From the NCBI GenBank assembly GCA_945876985.1, contig CAMCQX010000136.1, positions 1 to 5,339 of the forward strand: 5,339 nt of DNA. Direction: 5' to 3'. The stretch comes from Chitinophaga pinensis. GTDB lineage: Bacteria; Bacteroidota; Bacteroidia; UKL13-3. The notes under the pieces were generated by a model. That model did not search any database and was not told the origin of the DNA. It saw only the letters and a program-made list of their open reading frames with translations. This document shows positions 1 through 5,339 of this stretch, one piece after another. Position numbers and translations under genes: made by a program. Every line of letters begins with the position of its first letter. Within the stretch, counting starts at the first letter, position 1.

Positions 1-580
1 CCATCGATAATTGATTGAAAGATGTTTGAGATGAAAAATAATTAGCTTTTACTTTGTCAAATAGCTTTTTCAAGCCTGCAAATTCATTTGCAATTTGCTC
101 CTCATTATCAGTAAATGTTGCCATTCCCATTAAACCAACTATTTCAATATTGGGAAATTCATGGTTTTCATATTTTACTAAAAGGTTAAATAATTCTGCT
201 TCTTCAAAACCAAATTTTGTTGCTTCATCGGCAATGCTAATTTGCAAAAGCACTTGTTGAATTTTATTAATTTTGGCGGCTTGCTTATTGATTTCAAGTA
301 AAATATTTTCACTGTCAACCGAATGAATCAATGCCACAAAAGGAATAATATATTTTACTTTATTGCTTTGCAAATGACCAATCATGTGCCATTCTATGTC
401 TTTTGGCATTTGTTCAAACTTGCCAACAAGCTCCTGAACTTTATTTTCACCAAATATTTTTTGTCCTGAATTGTAAGCTTCCATAAGGGTTTCCACCGGT
501 TTTGTTTTGCTTACCGCAATTAATTTAATATTTTGGCTTAGTTGTTGTTTTATTTTTTCAATATTTGCAGCTATACTCAT
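1..580 (-). CDS. yggS: YggS/PROSC-family pyridoxal phosphate homeostasis protein (3' end cut by window edge)
   Basis: This protein binds pyridoxal 5'-phosphate (PLP) in the cytosol and buffers PLP supply. It has the alanine-racemase-like N-terminal barrel fold but no established catalytic role. I translated the minus strand from the ATG at 580-578 and obtained 193 open codons to the window edge. Family landmarks appear in order: IAVSKTKP with the PLP-binding lysine at residue 25, FGENKVQE at 43-50, WHMIGHLQSNK at 64-74, HSVDS at 86-90, KFGF at 122-125 and GLMGMAT at 149-155. The visible part stops after LSM (191-193), the beginning of the family's LSMGMS signature, so perhaps 25-35 residues are missing. 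Family members are about 220-235 residues long. The ATG lies about 20 residues before the VSKTKP motif, which suits the family. The start codon overlaps that of the divergent lipoprotein gene, so its promoter must lie inside that gene. No Shine-Dalgarno is visible. The family assignment is firm. Confidence 0.95.
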   Translation of the reverse strand, partial: MSIAANIEKIKQQLSQNIKLIAVSKTKPVETLMEAYNSGQKIFGENKVQELVGKFEQMPKDIEWHMIGHLQSNKVKYIIPFVALIHSVDSENILLEINKQAAKINKIQQVLLQISIADEATKFGFEEAELFNLLVKYENHEFPNIEIVGLMGMATFTDNEEQIANEFAGLKKLFDKVKANYFSSQTSFNQLSM

Positions 581-932
581 GATGATAAATTCAATTTACA
601 AATATGCATTAATTGCATTAGTTATTACTACAATTGCTTGCCAAACGGATAATTCTTTAAAACCAAATCCGTTTTTTGATAGAACTAAAATGGCAAACAT
701 TTTAACAGACATTCAAATTGCGGAAGCAGGTGTTAACCAACAAGGTTTTTTTATTGATAGCTTAAACAAATCAATGTTATGGCATTATGAATATGTTTAC
801 AAGAAAAATAATATTACAGAAAAACAATTCAACGATAATTATACCTACTATTTAGAAGAACCTCAGCTGCTCGACAGTGTTTATAACGATGTGATAAAAA
901 ATATCACTCAACTGAGGTTAGAGAAAAAGTAG
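579..932 (+). CDS. DUF4296-like small lipoprotein, function unknown
   Basis: A 117-residue protein with a hydrophobic N-terminus (residues 9-20, ALIALVITTIA) ending at Cys21. This looks like a lipoprotein signal peptide, although TIAC is a loose lipobox because threonine replaces the usual leucine at -3. The mature protein is probably anchored in the envelope. After a short linker come PNPFFDRTKMANILTDIQIA at 29-48 and AEAGVN at 48-53, then YEYVYKKNNITEKQF at 70-84, NYTYYLEEP at 87-95 and LLDSVYNDVI at 97-106. This order (KM..IL.DI..AEA, then Y..V..K..IT...F..NY.YY...P..L..VY) matches the DUF4296 family of Bacteroidota lipoproteins as I remember it. The reading frame is open back to an ATG at 507, but that start would add 24 residues antisense to yggS and misplace the signal peptide, so I chose ATG 579. 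ATG 582 is equally possible. The gene ends 14 bases before the convergent rdgB stop. No biochemical function can be given. Confidence 0.85.
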   Translation: MMINSIYKYALIALVITTIACQTDNSLKPNPFFDRTKMANILTDIQIAEAGVNQQGFFIDSLNKSMLWHYEYVYKKNNITEKQFNDNYTYYLEEPQLLDSVYNDVIKNITQLRLEKK

Positions 933-946
933 TGTTTTTAGATTTT

Positions 947-1528
947 TTATTGCTTGTAAGTAGTTAAAAAGGCTATCATTTTTTCAAATGCTTTTGCTCG
1001 GTGACTAATTTTATTTTTTTCTTGTAAATCCATTTCAGCCAATGAAATGTTAAAATCATTTGGAATAAATATTGGGTCATAACCAAATCCGAATTTACCA
1101 GTTTTAGTATCAGTAATTTTACCTAATAATTCACCTTCAAACAAATATTCTTTTCCATCAATTATTAAAGCAATTACAGTTACAAAACGTGCGTTTTTAT
1201 TGTCAAACTCAGCAAGGTTTTTTAGCAATAAATTCATGTTATCGTTGGCATTTTTTTGTTCACCAGCATAGCGCGCACTATAAACTCCCGGTTCATTATT
1301 TAATGCTTCCACCAATAAGCCAGTATCATCGGCAAAACAGTTGCTTTTAGTTTTATTATAAATGGTTCTTGCTTTTATCAATGCATTGGCCTCAAGCGTT
1401 TCGCCATCTTCTATTATTTCATCATGATAGCCAATTGCATGGAGTGATTTAACAGTGAAATTAGCCCCAATTAACGCACTAATTTCTGTTACTTTATTTT
1501 CATTATGACTTGCAAAAATTATTTCCAT
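947..1528 (-). CDS. rdgB: RdgB/HAM1-family non-canonical purine NTP pyrophosphatase (dITP/XTP pyrophosphatase)
   Basis: This cytosolic enzyme hydrolyses deaminated purine nucleotides (dITP/ITP, XTP) to the monophosphate and pyrophosphate, keeping hypoxanthine and xanthine out of DNA and RNA. The 193-residue product has the family's full length and all main motifs. The N-terminal substrate-binding motif ASHNENKVTEI is at 6-16. FADDTGLLVEAL is at 65-76, with Asp67 and Asp68 as the metal-binding/catalytic acidic pair, followed by PGVYSARYAGE at 80-90. The nucleotide-binding GFGYDPIF is at 147-154, and the base-specificity motif SHRAKAFEKM is at 175-184. The ATG is well placed because the first motif begins at residue 6. 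It shares one base with the stop of the upstream 156-residue gene (TAATG on the minus strand), so translation is probably coupled. The 3' end faces the lipoprotein gene across 14 bases. Every motif expected for activity appears intact. Confidence 0.97.
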   Translation of the reverse strand: MEIIFASHNENKVTEISALIGANFTVKSLHAIGYHDEIIEDGETLEANALIKARTIYNKTKSNCFADDTGLLVEALNNEPGVYSARYAGEQKNANDNMNLLLKNLAEFDNKNARFVTVIALIIDGKEYLFEGELLGKITDTKTGKFGFGYDPIFIPNDFNISLAEMDLQEKNKISHRAKAFEKMIAFLTTYKQ

Positions 1529-1998
1529 TATCCAATCATTTTTTTAATTCCAAAGCTCCAAAGTTGCATCTTTAAATCTTTGTTAGTTTCATAATTTATT
1601 AAATGTTCCGCTTTTAATATTTGTGTACTTCGTACAATGGCAAACTGGTGTGAGGGAATATTCCAAGCTTCTTTTGTTATCCATTCATCGCAGCCCCAAA
1701 TAATCATTTTTAGTGGCTTAAGGCTTATTATTACGTCACTAATGGAAGCACCTTCATCTTGCTCATTTATATTTAAAAGCGCCATTTCGTTCACGTTTAA
1801 TTTTAAGCCAGCTTGAATGATATTATTCAGTAAATCCATTTCGCTGTTATTAAGCGATTTATCTATCAATAAAACAAAGCGTTGTTGGTTGGTTCCACTG
1901 AACTTGTATTGTATAGAATTTTGTTTTTCTTTGACCACGAAAAACTCATCGAACAAAGGTTCAATGAAAGAATTTTCAATTATTAAATTAGCGTTCAT
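1528..1998 (-). CDS. Conserved-looking hypothetical protein, coupled to rdgB; faint resemblance to HolD-like proteins
   Basis: I do not firmly recognise this 156-residue protein. It has no signal peptide or membrane segment and is probably cytosolic. Visible pieces are a variable N-terminal third, a hydrophobic strand FVLLID at 41-46, a helix-like stretch SEMDLLNNIIQAGLKLN at 52-68, MALLNIN at 72-78, LKPLKMIIWGCDEW at 93-106, IPSHQF at 114-119 and a charged C-terminus ending KDLKMQLWSFGIKKMIG (140-156). The alternating strand/helix pattern, the hydrophobic strand ending in a WG turn, and the C-terminal K.LK.QLW helix loosely recall DNA polymerase III psi (HolD) proteins with a uracil-DNA-glycosylase-like fold. 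That is inference from pattern only. Its stop overlaps the rdgB start by one base, so the pair is one operon, and a link to nucleotide or DNA metabolism would fit. ATG 1998 lies 15 bases from the divergent ilvE start. I am confident that it is a gene and unsure what it does. Confidence 0.85.
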   Translation of the reverse strand: MNANLIIENSFIEPLFDEFFVVKEKQNSIQYKFSGTNQQRFVLLIDKSLNNSEMDLLNNIIQAGLKLNVNEMALLNINEQDEGASISDVIISLKPLKMIIWGCDEWITKEAWNIPSHQFAIVRSTQILKAEHLINYETNKDLKMQLWSFGIKKMIG

Positions 1999-2013
1999 TT
2001 TTAAAATTTACAG

Positions 2014-3075
2014 ATGGCAATAAGCATCAAAATTAACAAAAACTCTCAATCTAGAATCAATACTTGTGATTTTAATAATATAGAATTCGGAAAAATATTT
2101 TCAGATCACATGTTTAGAGTTGATTATGAAAATGGTGAATGGCAAACAGGAGAGATTTTACCTTACGGAAATATTAGTTTTTCTCCTGCTTTATCAAGTT
2201 TACATTACGGACAATCAATTTTTGAAGGCATGAAAGCTTTTAAAGATGAACAAGGAAATCCTCAATTATTTCGTCCTTTGGATAATTTTGAAAGATTTAA
2301 TATTTCGGCTCAAAGAATGGGAATGCCAACTATTCCTGAAGAATTATTCATGGGTGGATTAAGTGAATTAGTAAAATTAGACCAAAACTGGATTCCAACC
2401 AAAGAAGGAAGTTCCTTGTATTTACGTCCATTTATGTTTGCCACCGATGATTTTATTGGTGTAAGAACAAGCATGAATTATTCTTTTATTATTTTTTGTT
2501 GCCCAGTAAATAGTTATTACCCAAAACCAATTAAAGTAAAAGTAGAAGAAAAATATACCCGTGCTTTTGATGGAATGGCGGGAAGTGCAAAAGCTGCCGG
2601 TAATTATGGAATCAGTATGTTGCCAACTATGGAAGCCAAAAAAGAAGGTTTTGATCAAATTATTTGGACTGATGGCCGTGAACATAAATATGTAGAAGAA
2701 TCGGGAACTACCAATTTGTTTTTTGTGCTAAATGAAGAAACAGTGATTACTCCGGCATTAGATGGAAATATACTTAAAGGAGTTACTCGCGATAGTTGCA
2801 TTAAAATACTAAGAGATGCTAATTATAATGTAGAAGAAAGACATATTAGCATAGAGGAAATTGCGCAAGCAGCAAGAGAAGGAAAATTAACAGACGCTTT
2901 TGGAACTGGAACGGCTGCATTAATTGCAAAAATTGAAACCATTGCTTATAAAAATGAACGTTTTGAATTGCCACCGGCCGAAAACAGAAAAGTTTCAAAC
3001 TGGTTATATAAAACATTAAGCGATATTCAAACTTCAAAAATTGAAGATAAATTTGGATGGGTTGTAAAACTTTAA
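2014..3075 (+). CDS. ilvE: Branched-chain-amino-acid aminotransferase (fold-type IV PLP enzyme)
   Basis: This enzyme interconverts leucine, isoleucine and valine with their 2-oxo acids, using 2-oxoglutarate/glutamate. It is the last biosynthetic and first catabolic step of the branched-chain pathway, and it acts in the cytosol. The 353-residue length suits the long, BCAT-type class common in Bacteroidota rather than the shorter E. coli-type IlvE (about 309). Landmarks in order are SFSPALSSLHYGQSIFEGMK at 55-74, LFRPLDNFERF at 85-95, LYLRPF at 135-140, and GSAKAAGNY at 190-198 with Lys193 as the PLP Schiff-base lysine. YVEESGTTNLFF follows at 226-237, where Glu229 is the likely partner of the PLP ring nitrogen. 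ILKGVTRD is at 253-260 and the phosphate-binding DAFGTGTAALI at 294-304. ATG 2014 gives a normal N-terminus. It has no Shine-Dalgarno, only an A/T-rich leader. An intrinsic terminator follows, so the gene is probably transcribed alone from a promoter inside the 5' end of the divergent gene. D-amino-acid or aminodeoxychorismate-lyase relatives are less likely because of length and motifs. Confidence 0.95.
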   Translation: MAISIKINKNSQSRINTCDFNNIEFGKIFSDHMFRVDYENGEWQTGEILPYGNISFSPALSSLHYGQSIFEGMKAFKDEQGNPQLFRPLDNFERFNISAQRMGMPTIPEELFMGGLSELVKLDQNWIPTKEGSSLYLRPFMFATDDFIGVRTSMNYSFIIFCCPVNSYYPKPIKVKVEEKYTRAFDGMAGSAKAAGNYGISMLPTMEAKKEGFDQIIWTDGREHKYVEESGTTNLFFVLNEETVITPALDGNILKGVTRDSCIKILRDANYNVEERHISIEEIAQAAREGKLTDAFGTGTAALIAKIETIAYKNERFELPPAENRKVSNWLYKTLSDIQTSKIEDKFGWVVKL

Positions 3076-3098
3076 TTCAACTTGGATATTAGAATTAG

Positions 3099-3134
3099 AA
3101 AAGGAATTGGTTAATAAATCAGTTCCTTTTTTTT
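3099..3134 (+). terminator. Rho-independent terminator after ilvE
   Basis: The stem AAAGGAATTG (3100-3109) pairs with CAGTTCCTTT (3120-3129) with one G-U wobble, around a ten-base A/T-rich loop (3110-3119). The downstream arm continues into a run of eight T (3127-3134). An extra A at 3099 can extend the stem into the T run. The structure starts 24 bases after the ilvE stop, on the correct strand. It makes read-through from ilvE into tex unlikely and implies that tex has its own promoter downstream. Confidence 0.75.
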
Positions 3135-3150
3135 GTTGAATTACTTTTTT

Positions 3151-3284
3151 GGGCAGACATTCAAATTGTGTAGAAACAAAGGTTGGGTAATCACATAATT
3201 TGGGTAGGTAATCACATAAATTGGGCAGACACATAGGTCTGGTTAATTACATAGTTTGGGCAGACACATAGGTCTGCCCCTACG
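3151..3284. repeat. Intergenic repeat cluster of decayed and intact REP-like units
   Basis: The octamer GGGCAGAC occurs three times in the same orientation (3151-3158, 3223-3230, 3258-3265). Twenty-one bases at 3221-3241 are repeated exactly at 3256-3276, a period of 35 bases. Between these, GGTAATCACATAA occurs exactly at 3186-3198 and 3207-3219, and GGTTAATTACATAG at 3241-3254 looks like a degraded third copy. Only the last unit keeps both palindrome arms; the one at 3223-3241 has lost the outer three bases of its right arm, and the first has no right arm nearby. No open frame crosses the cluster convincingly on either strand. The whole reads as repeated insertion or local duplication of a short palindromic element between ilvE and tex. 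Confidence 0.7.
3258..3279. repeat. REP-like palindrome (8-bp arms, 6-base loop)
   Basis: GGGCAGAC (3258-3265) and GTCTGCCC (3272-3279) are perfect inverted repeats around the loop ACATAG. The arms are far richer in GC than the surrounding DNA. It is followed by CTACG rather than a T run, so it is not an intrinsic terminator on the plus strand. Short GC-rich intergenic palindromes of this size are typical of REP elements, which in many bacteria are moved by REP-associated tyrosine transposases (RAYT). No such transposase is in the window. Calling it REP-like rests on form and position; copy number elsewhere cannot be seen here. Confidence 0.65.
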
Positions 3285-3294
3285 TCAATATTTT

Positions 3295-3324
3295 ATCAAT
3301 CAATCATCCAATCAACCAATCAAC
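3295..3324 (+). repeat. Imperfect ATCA tetranucleotide repeat in the tex leader
   Basis: Seven units with a four-base period (ATCA, ATCA, ATCA, TCCA, ATCA, ACCA, ATCA), followed by AC, end 24 bases before the tex ATG. The stretch lies in a longer run (3285-3338) with no G on the plus strand, so a transcript through it would have little secondary structure. The tandem period is plain, but a function is not shown. Confidence 0.6.
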
Positions 3325-3348
3325 ATAATTACTATATTGTGCCACTTT

Positions 3349-5339
3349 ATGCACGAAAACGATTTTATTTCCATCATTGCTAATCAGCTTGGTATTCAAC
3401 AAAAACAAGTAATAGCTACTGTTAAATTACTGAATGAAGGTAGTACTGTTCCTTTCATTGCTCGCTACAGAAAAGAGCTTACCAATGCATTGGACGAAGT
3501 TCAAATTGAAAATATTAGGTTGTTAAATTTAAAATTTACCGATTTAGTAAAACGTAAAATTTCTATCATTGAAACCATTAAAGAGCAAGGAAAATTGACG
3601 ACTATATTGGAAAAAAGTATTCATGATTGTTGGGATTTAAATTTATTAGAAGATATTTATTTACCTTATAAACCCAAACGTAAAACCAAAGCAAGCATTG
3701 CCCGTGAAAAAGGTTTGGAGCCTTTGGCAATTTGGTTATTGAAAGAAAATAATAACAGTCCTGAAATTGAAGCCAATCGTTATTTGAAAAATGGTGTTAC
3801 AAACGAAGAGGAGGCTTTACAAGGTGCAAGAGATATTATAGCTGAAATGGTAAATGAAGATGCAAAAGCCAGAAATACCATTAGAAATCAGTTTGAAAAA
3901 CATGCGGTAGTTTACACCAAAGTAGCCAAAGGAAAAGAAACGGAAGGAATTAAATACCAAGATTATTTTAAATACGATGAACCTTTAAATCGTTGTCCAT
4001 CGCACAGGTTGTTAGCAGTATTTAGAGGTGAAGAAGAAGGTTTTTTAAAATTAAGTATTGAACCCGATGAAGAAATAGCCATTCAAAGACTTGAATATAT
4101 TTTTGTAAAAAGGAATAACGATAGCAGTTATCAAATTGAATTGGCTATAAAAGACAGTTATAAACGCCTGCTTTCTCCTTCTATGGAAACGGAATTTAGG
4201 AACTTAGCAAAGGCCAAAGCCGATGAAGAAGCAATTAGCGTTTTTGCTGAAAATTTAAAACAATTATTACTTTCAGCACCATTGGGTAGTAAACGAATTT
4301 TAGCCATTGATCCTGGATTTAGATCGGGTTGTAAAGTGGTTTGTTTAAATGAAGAAGGTAAATTGTTAGTTGACGACATTATTTATCCTCACGAACCACA
4401 GCGCGATGTACAAAAAGCGGAAGCTAAAATTATATATTTAGTAGAAAAATATAATATTGAAGCTTTTGCCATAGGCAATGGAACCGCTGGTCGCGAAACA
4501 GAAGAATTTATTAGAAACATTACATTCAAAACTGAACCACAAATATTTATGGTGAATGAAAATGGTGCATCTATTTATTCGGCAAGTGAAGTGGCAAGGG
4601 AAGAATTTCCCGATAAAGATTTAACAGTAAGAGGTTCAGTTTCTATTGGCCGCAGGCTTGCTGATCCTTTGGCTGAGTTGGTGAAAATAGATGCAAAGTC
4701 AATAGGAGTGGGGCAATACCAACACGATGTAGATCAAAACAAATTGAAACAAAGTTTGGATGTGGTGGTGCAAAGTTGTGTAAATCAAGTTGGGGTTAAT
4801 TTAAATACTGCCAGTAAAAGTCTGTTAACTTATGTGTCGGGTTTAAGTGCACAAACAGCGCAAAATATCATTAATTTTAGGAATGAAAATGGGGCTTTTA
4901 CTTCCAGAAATCAGTTGAAAAAAATTCCTCGTTTGGGTGATAAAGCCTTTGAACAATGCGCAGCATTTTTAAGGATTCCAAATGCAAAAAATGTGTTAGA
5001 TAACAGCGCTGTTCATCCCGAAAGTTATGTGATTGTGGAGCAAATGGCAAAGAAAAATGCTTGTTTAGTGAATGATTTGATTAGCAATGAAGCCATCAGG
5101 AAAACCATTAGACCCGAAAATTATATTACTGAAACAGCGGGGTTATTAACCATCAATGATATTTTAAAAGAGATTGCAAAACCTGGCCGAGATCCACGAG
5201 CAATGATTCAACAATTCAGTTTTGCTAACGTTAAAAAACCAGAAGATTTATACCAAGGAATGATATTGCCGGGTATTGTTACCAATATTACCAAGTTTGG
5301 TTGTTTTGTAGATATTGGCGTAAAACAAGATGGCATGGT
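3349..5339 (+). CDS. tex: Tex-family transcription accessory / RNA-binding protein (3' end cut by window edge)
   Basis: Tex is a conserved cytosolic nucleic-acid-binding protein related to eukaryotic Spt6 and involved in transcription or RNA handling. I translated 663 open codons with no stop or frameshift before the window edge. Domains in order: the N-terminal Tex helical region with GSTVPFIARYRKE at 31-43 and LEDIYLPYKPKRKT at 100-113; a YqgF/RNase-H-like domain from about 315 with AIDPGFRSGCK at 319-329, AIGNGTAGRETE at 374-385 and NGASIYSASEVAREEFPD from 405; GVGQYQHDVDQ at 453-463; a helix-hairpin-helix region at about 498-543 (GLSAQTAQNIINFR, then LKKIPRLGDKAFEQC); and an S1 domain starting at 637 with KFGCFVDIG and ending at QDGM (660-663). 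Full-length relatives are roughly 700-780 residues, so most of the S1 domain and the tail are missing. ATG 3349 fits because the family's N-terminal motif then lies at its usual distance; no Shine-Dalgarno precedes it. A promoter is expected between the ilvE terminator and the start, a stretch filled mostly by repeats. Confidence 0.96.
   Translation, partial: MHENDFISIIANQLGIQQKQVIATVKLLNEGSTVPFIARYRKELTNALDEVQIENIRLLNLKFTDLVKRKISIIETIKEQGKLTTILEKSIHDCWDLNLLEDIYLPYKPKRKTKASIAREKGLEPLAIWLLKENNNSPEIEANRYLKNGVTNEEEALQGARDIIAEMVNEDAKARNTIRNQFEKHAVVYTKVAKGKETEGIKYQDYFKYDEPLNRCPSHRLLAVFRGEEEGFLKLSIEPDEEIAIQRLEYIFVKRNNDSSYQIELAIKDSYKRLLSPSMETEFRNLAKAKADEEAISVFAENLKQLLLSAPLGSKRILAIDPGFRSGCKVVCLNEEGKLLVDDIIYPHEPQRDVQKAEAKIIYLVEKYNIEAFAIGNGTAGRETEEFIRNITFKTEPQIFMVNENGASIYSASEVAREEFPDKDLTVRGSVSIGRRLADPLAELVKIDAKSIGVGQYQHDVDQNKLKQSLDVVVQSCVNQVGVNLNTASKSLLTYVSGLSAQTAQNIINFRNENGAFTSRNQLKKIPRLGDKAFEQCAAFLRIPNAKNVLDNSAVHPESYVIVEQMAKKNACLVNDLISNEAIRKTIRPENYITETAGLLTINDILKEIAKPGRDPRAMIQQFSFANVKKPEDLYQGMILPGIVTNITKFGCFVDIGVKQDGM

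Noticed and set aside
54..260. 68-codon open frame on the plus strand
   Set aside because: It lies wholly antisense to yggS, whose motifs are unmistakable in the opposite frame; low-complexity serine/asparagine composition and no family resemblance.
507..578. Upstream ATG that would lengthen the lipoprotein by 24 residues
   Set aside because: The extension would run antisense through yggS, add a second hydrophobic stretch before the signal peptide, and push the lipidation cysteine to residue 45, which is too far in.
924..939. Possible bidirectional terminator between the lipoprotein gene and rdgB
   Set aside because: Only a five-base A/T stem (AAAAA with TTTTT) around six bases; too weak to call.
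1817..2023. 68-codon open frame on the plus strand
   Set aside because: Antisense to the 5' half of the unknown gene and running into the ilvE start; no recognisable motif.
2422..3037. Two minus-strand open frames (2422-2685 and 2846-3037)
   Set aside because: Both are antisense to ilvE and rich in aromatic residues, as expected for the complement of AT-rich coding DNA.
3034..3234. 66-codon minus-strand open frame over the repeat cluster
   Set aside because: Its repeated LPxLCDY-type phrases are simply the DNA repeats translated, and it overlaps the ilvE end and the terminator.
3151..3284. Possible small CRISPR array
   Set aside because: The repeated units differ in length and sequence, spacers are not uniform, the intervening DNA is itself repeated, and no cas gene is present.
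4158..4379. 73-codon minus-strand open frame
   Set aside because: Antisense to the Tex YqgF domain; no independent support.
4468..4503. Substitutions in Tex motifs (glycine in IGNGTAGRETE where serine is common elsewhere; asparagines in VNENGAS)
   Set aside because: I believe these variants are usual in Bacteroidota Tex proteins, so I do not treat them as unusual; an alignment would settle it.

Overview
The window is AT-rich (roughly one third GC by eye) and gene-dense. It carries six protein-coding genes that fit a member of the Bacteroidota. The evidence is a small DUF4296-type lipoprotein (a family I know essentially from that phylum), the absence of clear Shine-Dalgarno sequences before any start, Bacteroidota-like versions of YggS, RdgB, the branched-chain aminotransferase and Tex, and very short or overlapping gene boundaries. 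I cannot place it below phylum with confidence.

Layout. (1) Positions 1-580, minus strand: yggS/PLP homeostasis protein, cut by the left edge inside its C-terminal signature. (2) 579-932, plus: a 117-residue DUF4296-like lipoprotein whose start codon overlaps the yggS start codon head to head. (3) 947-1528, minus: rdgB, the house-cleaning dITP/XTP pyrophosphatase, tail to tail with the lipoprotein gene. (4) 1528-1998, minus: an unrecognised 156-residue protein whose stop overlaps the rdgB start by one base, so the two form a coupled operon. (5) 2014-3075, plus: ilvE, branched-chain aminotransferase, divergent from the operon with only 15 bases between them, followed by a good intrinsic terminator. 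(6) 3076-3348: the only real intergenic region, holding that terminator, a cluster of repeats ending in a REP-like palindrome, and a G-free leader with an imperfect four-base repeat. (7) 3349-5339, plus: tex, cut by the right edge inside its S1 RNA-binding domain.

The genes are mostly housekeeping: PLP homeostasis, nucleotide-pool sanitation, branched-chain amino-acid metabolism and transcription/RNA handling. YggS and IlvE both involve PLP, but they lie on opposite strands with three genes between them, so I do not infer a shared operon. I found no phage, CRISPR, toxin-antitoxin, transposase or RNA gene, and nothing I would call an undescribed system. The points most worth a second look are the repeat cluster at 3151-3284, the overlapping divergent start codons at 578-581, and the unknown protein coupled to rdgB.
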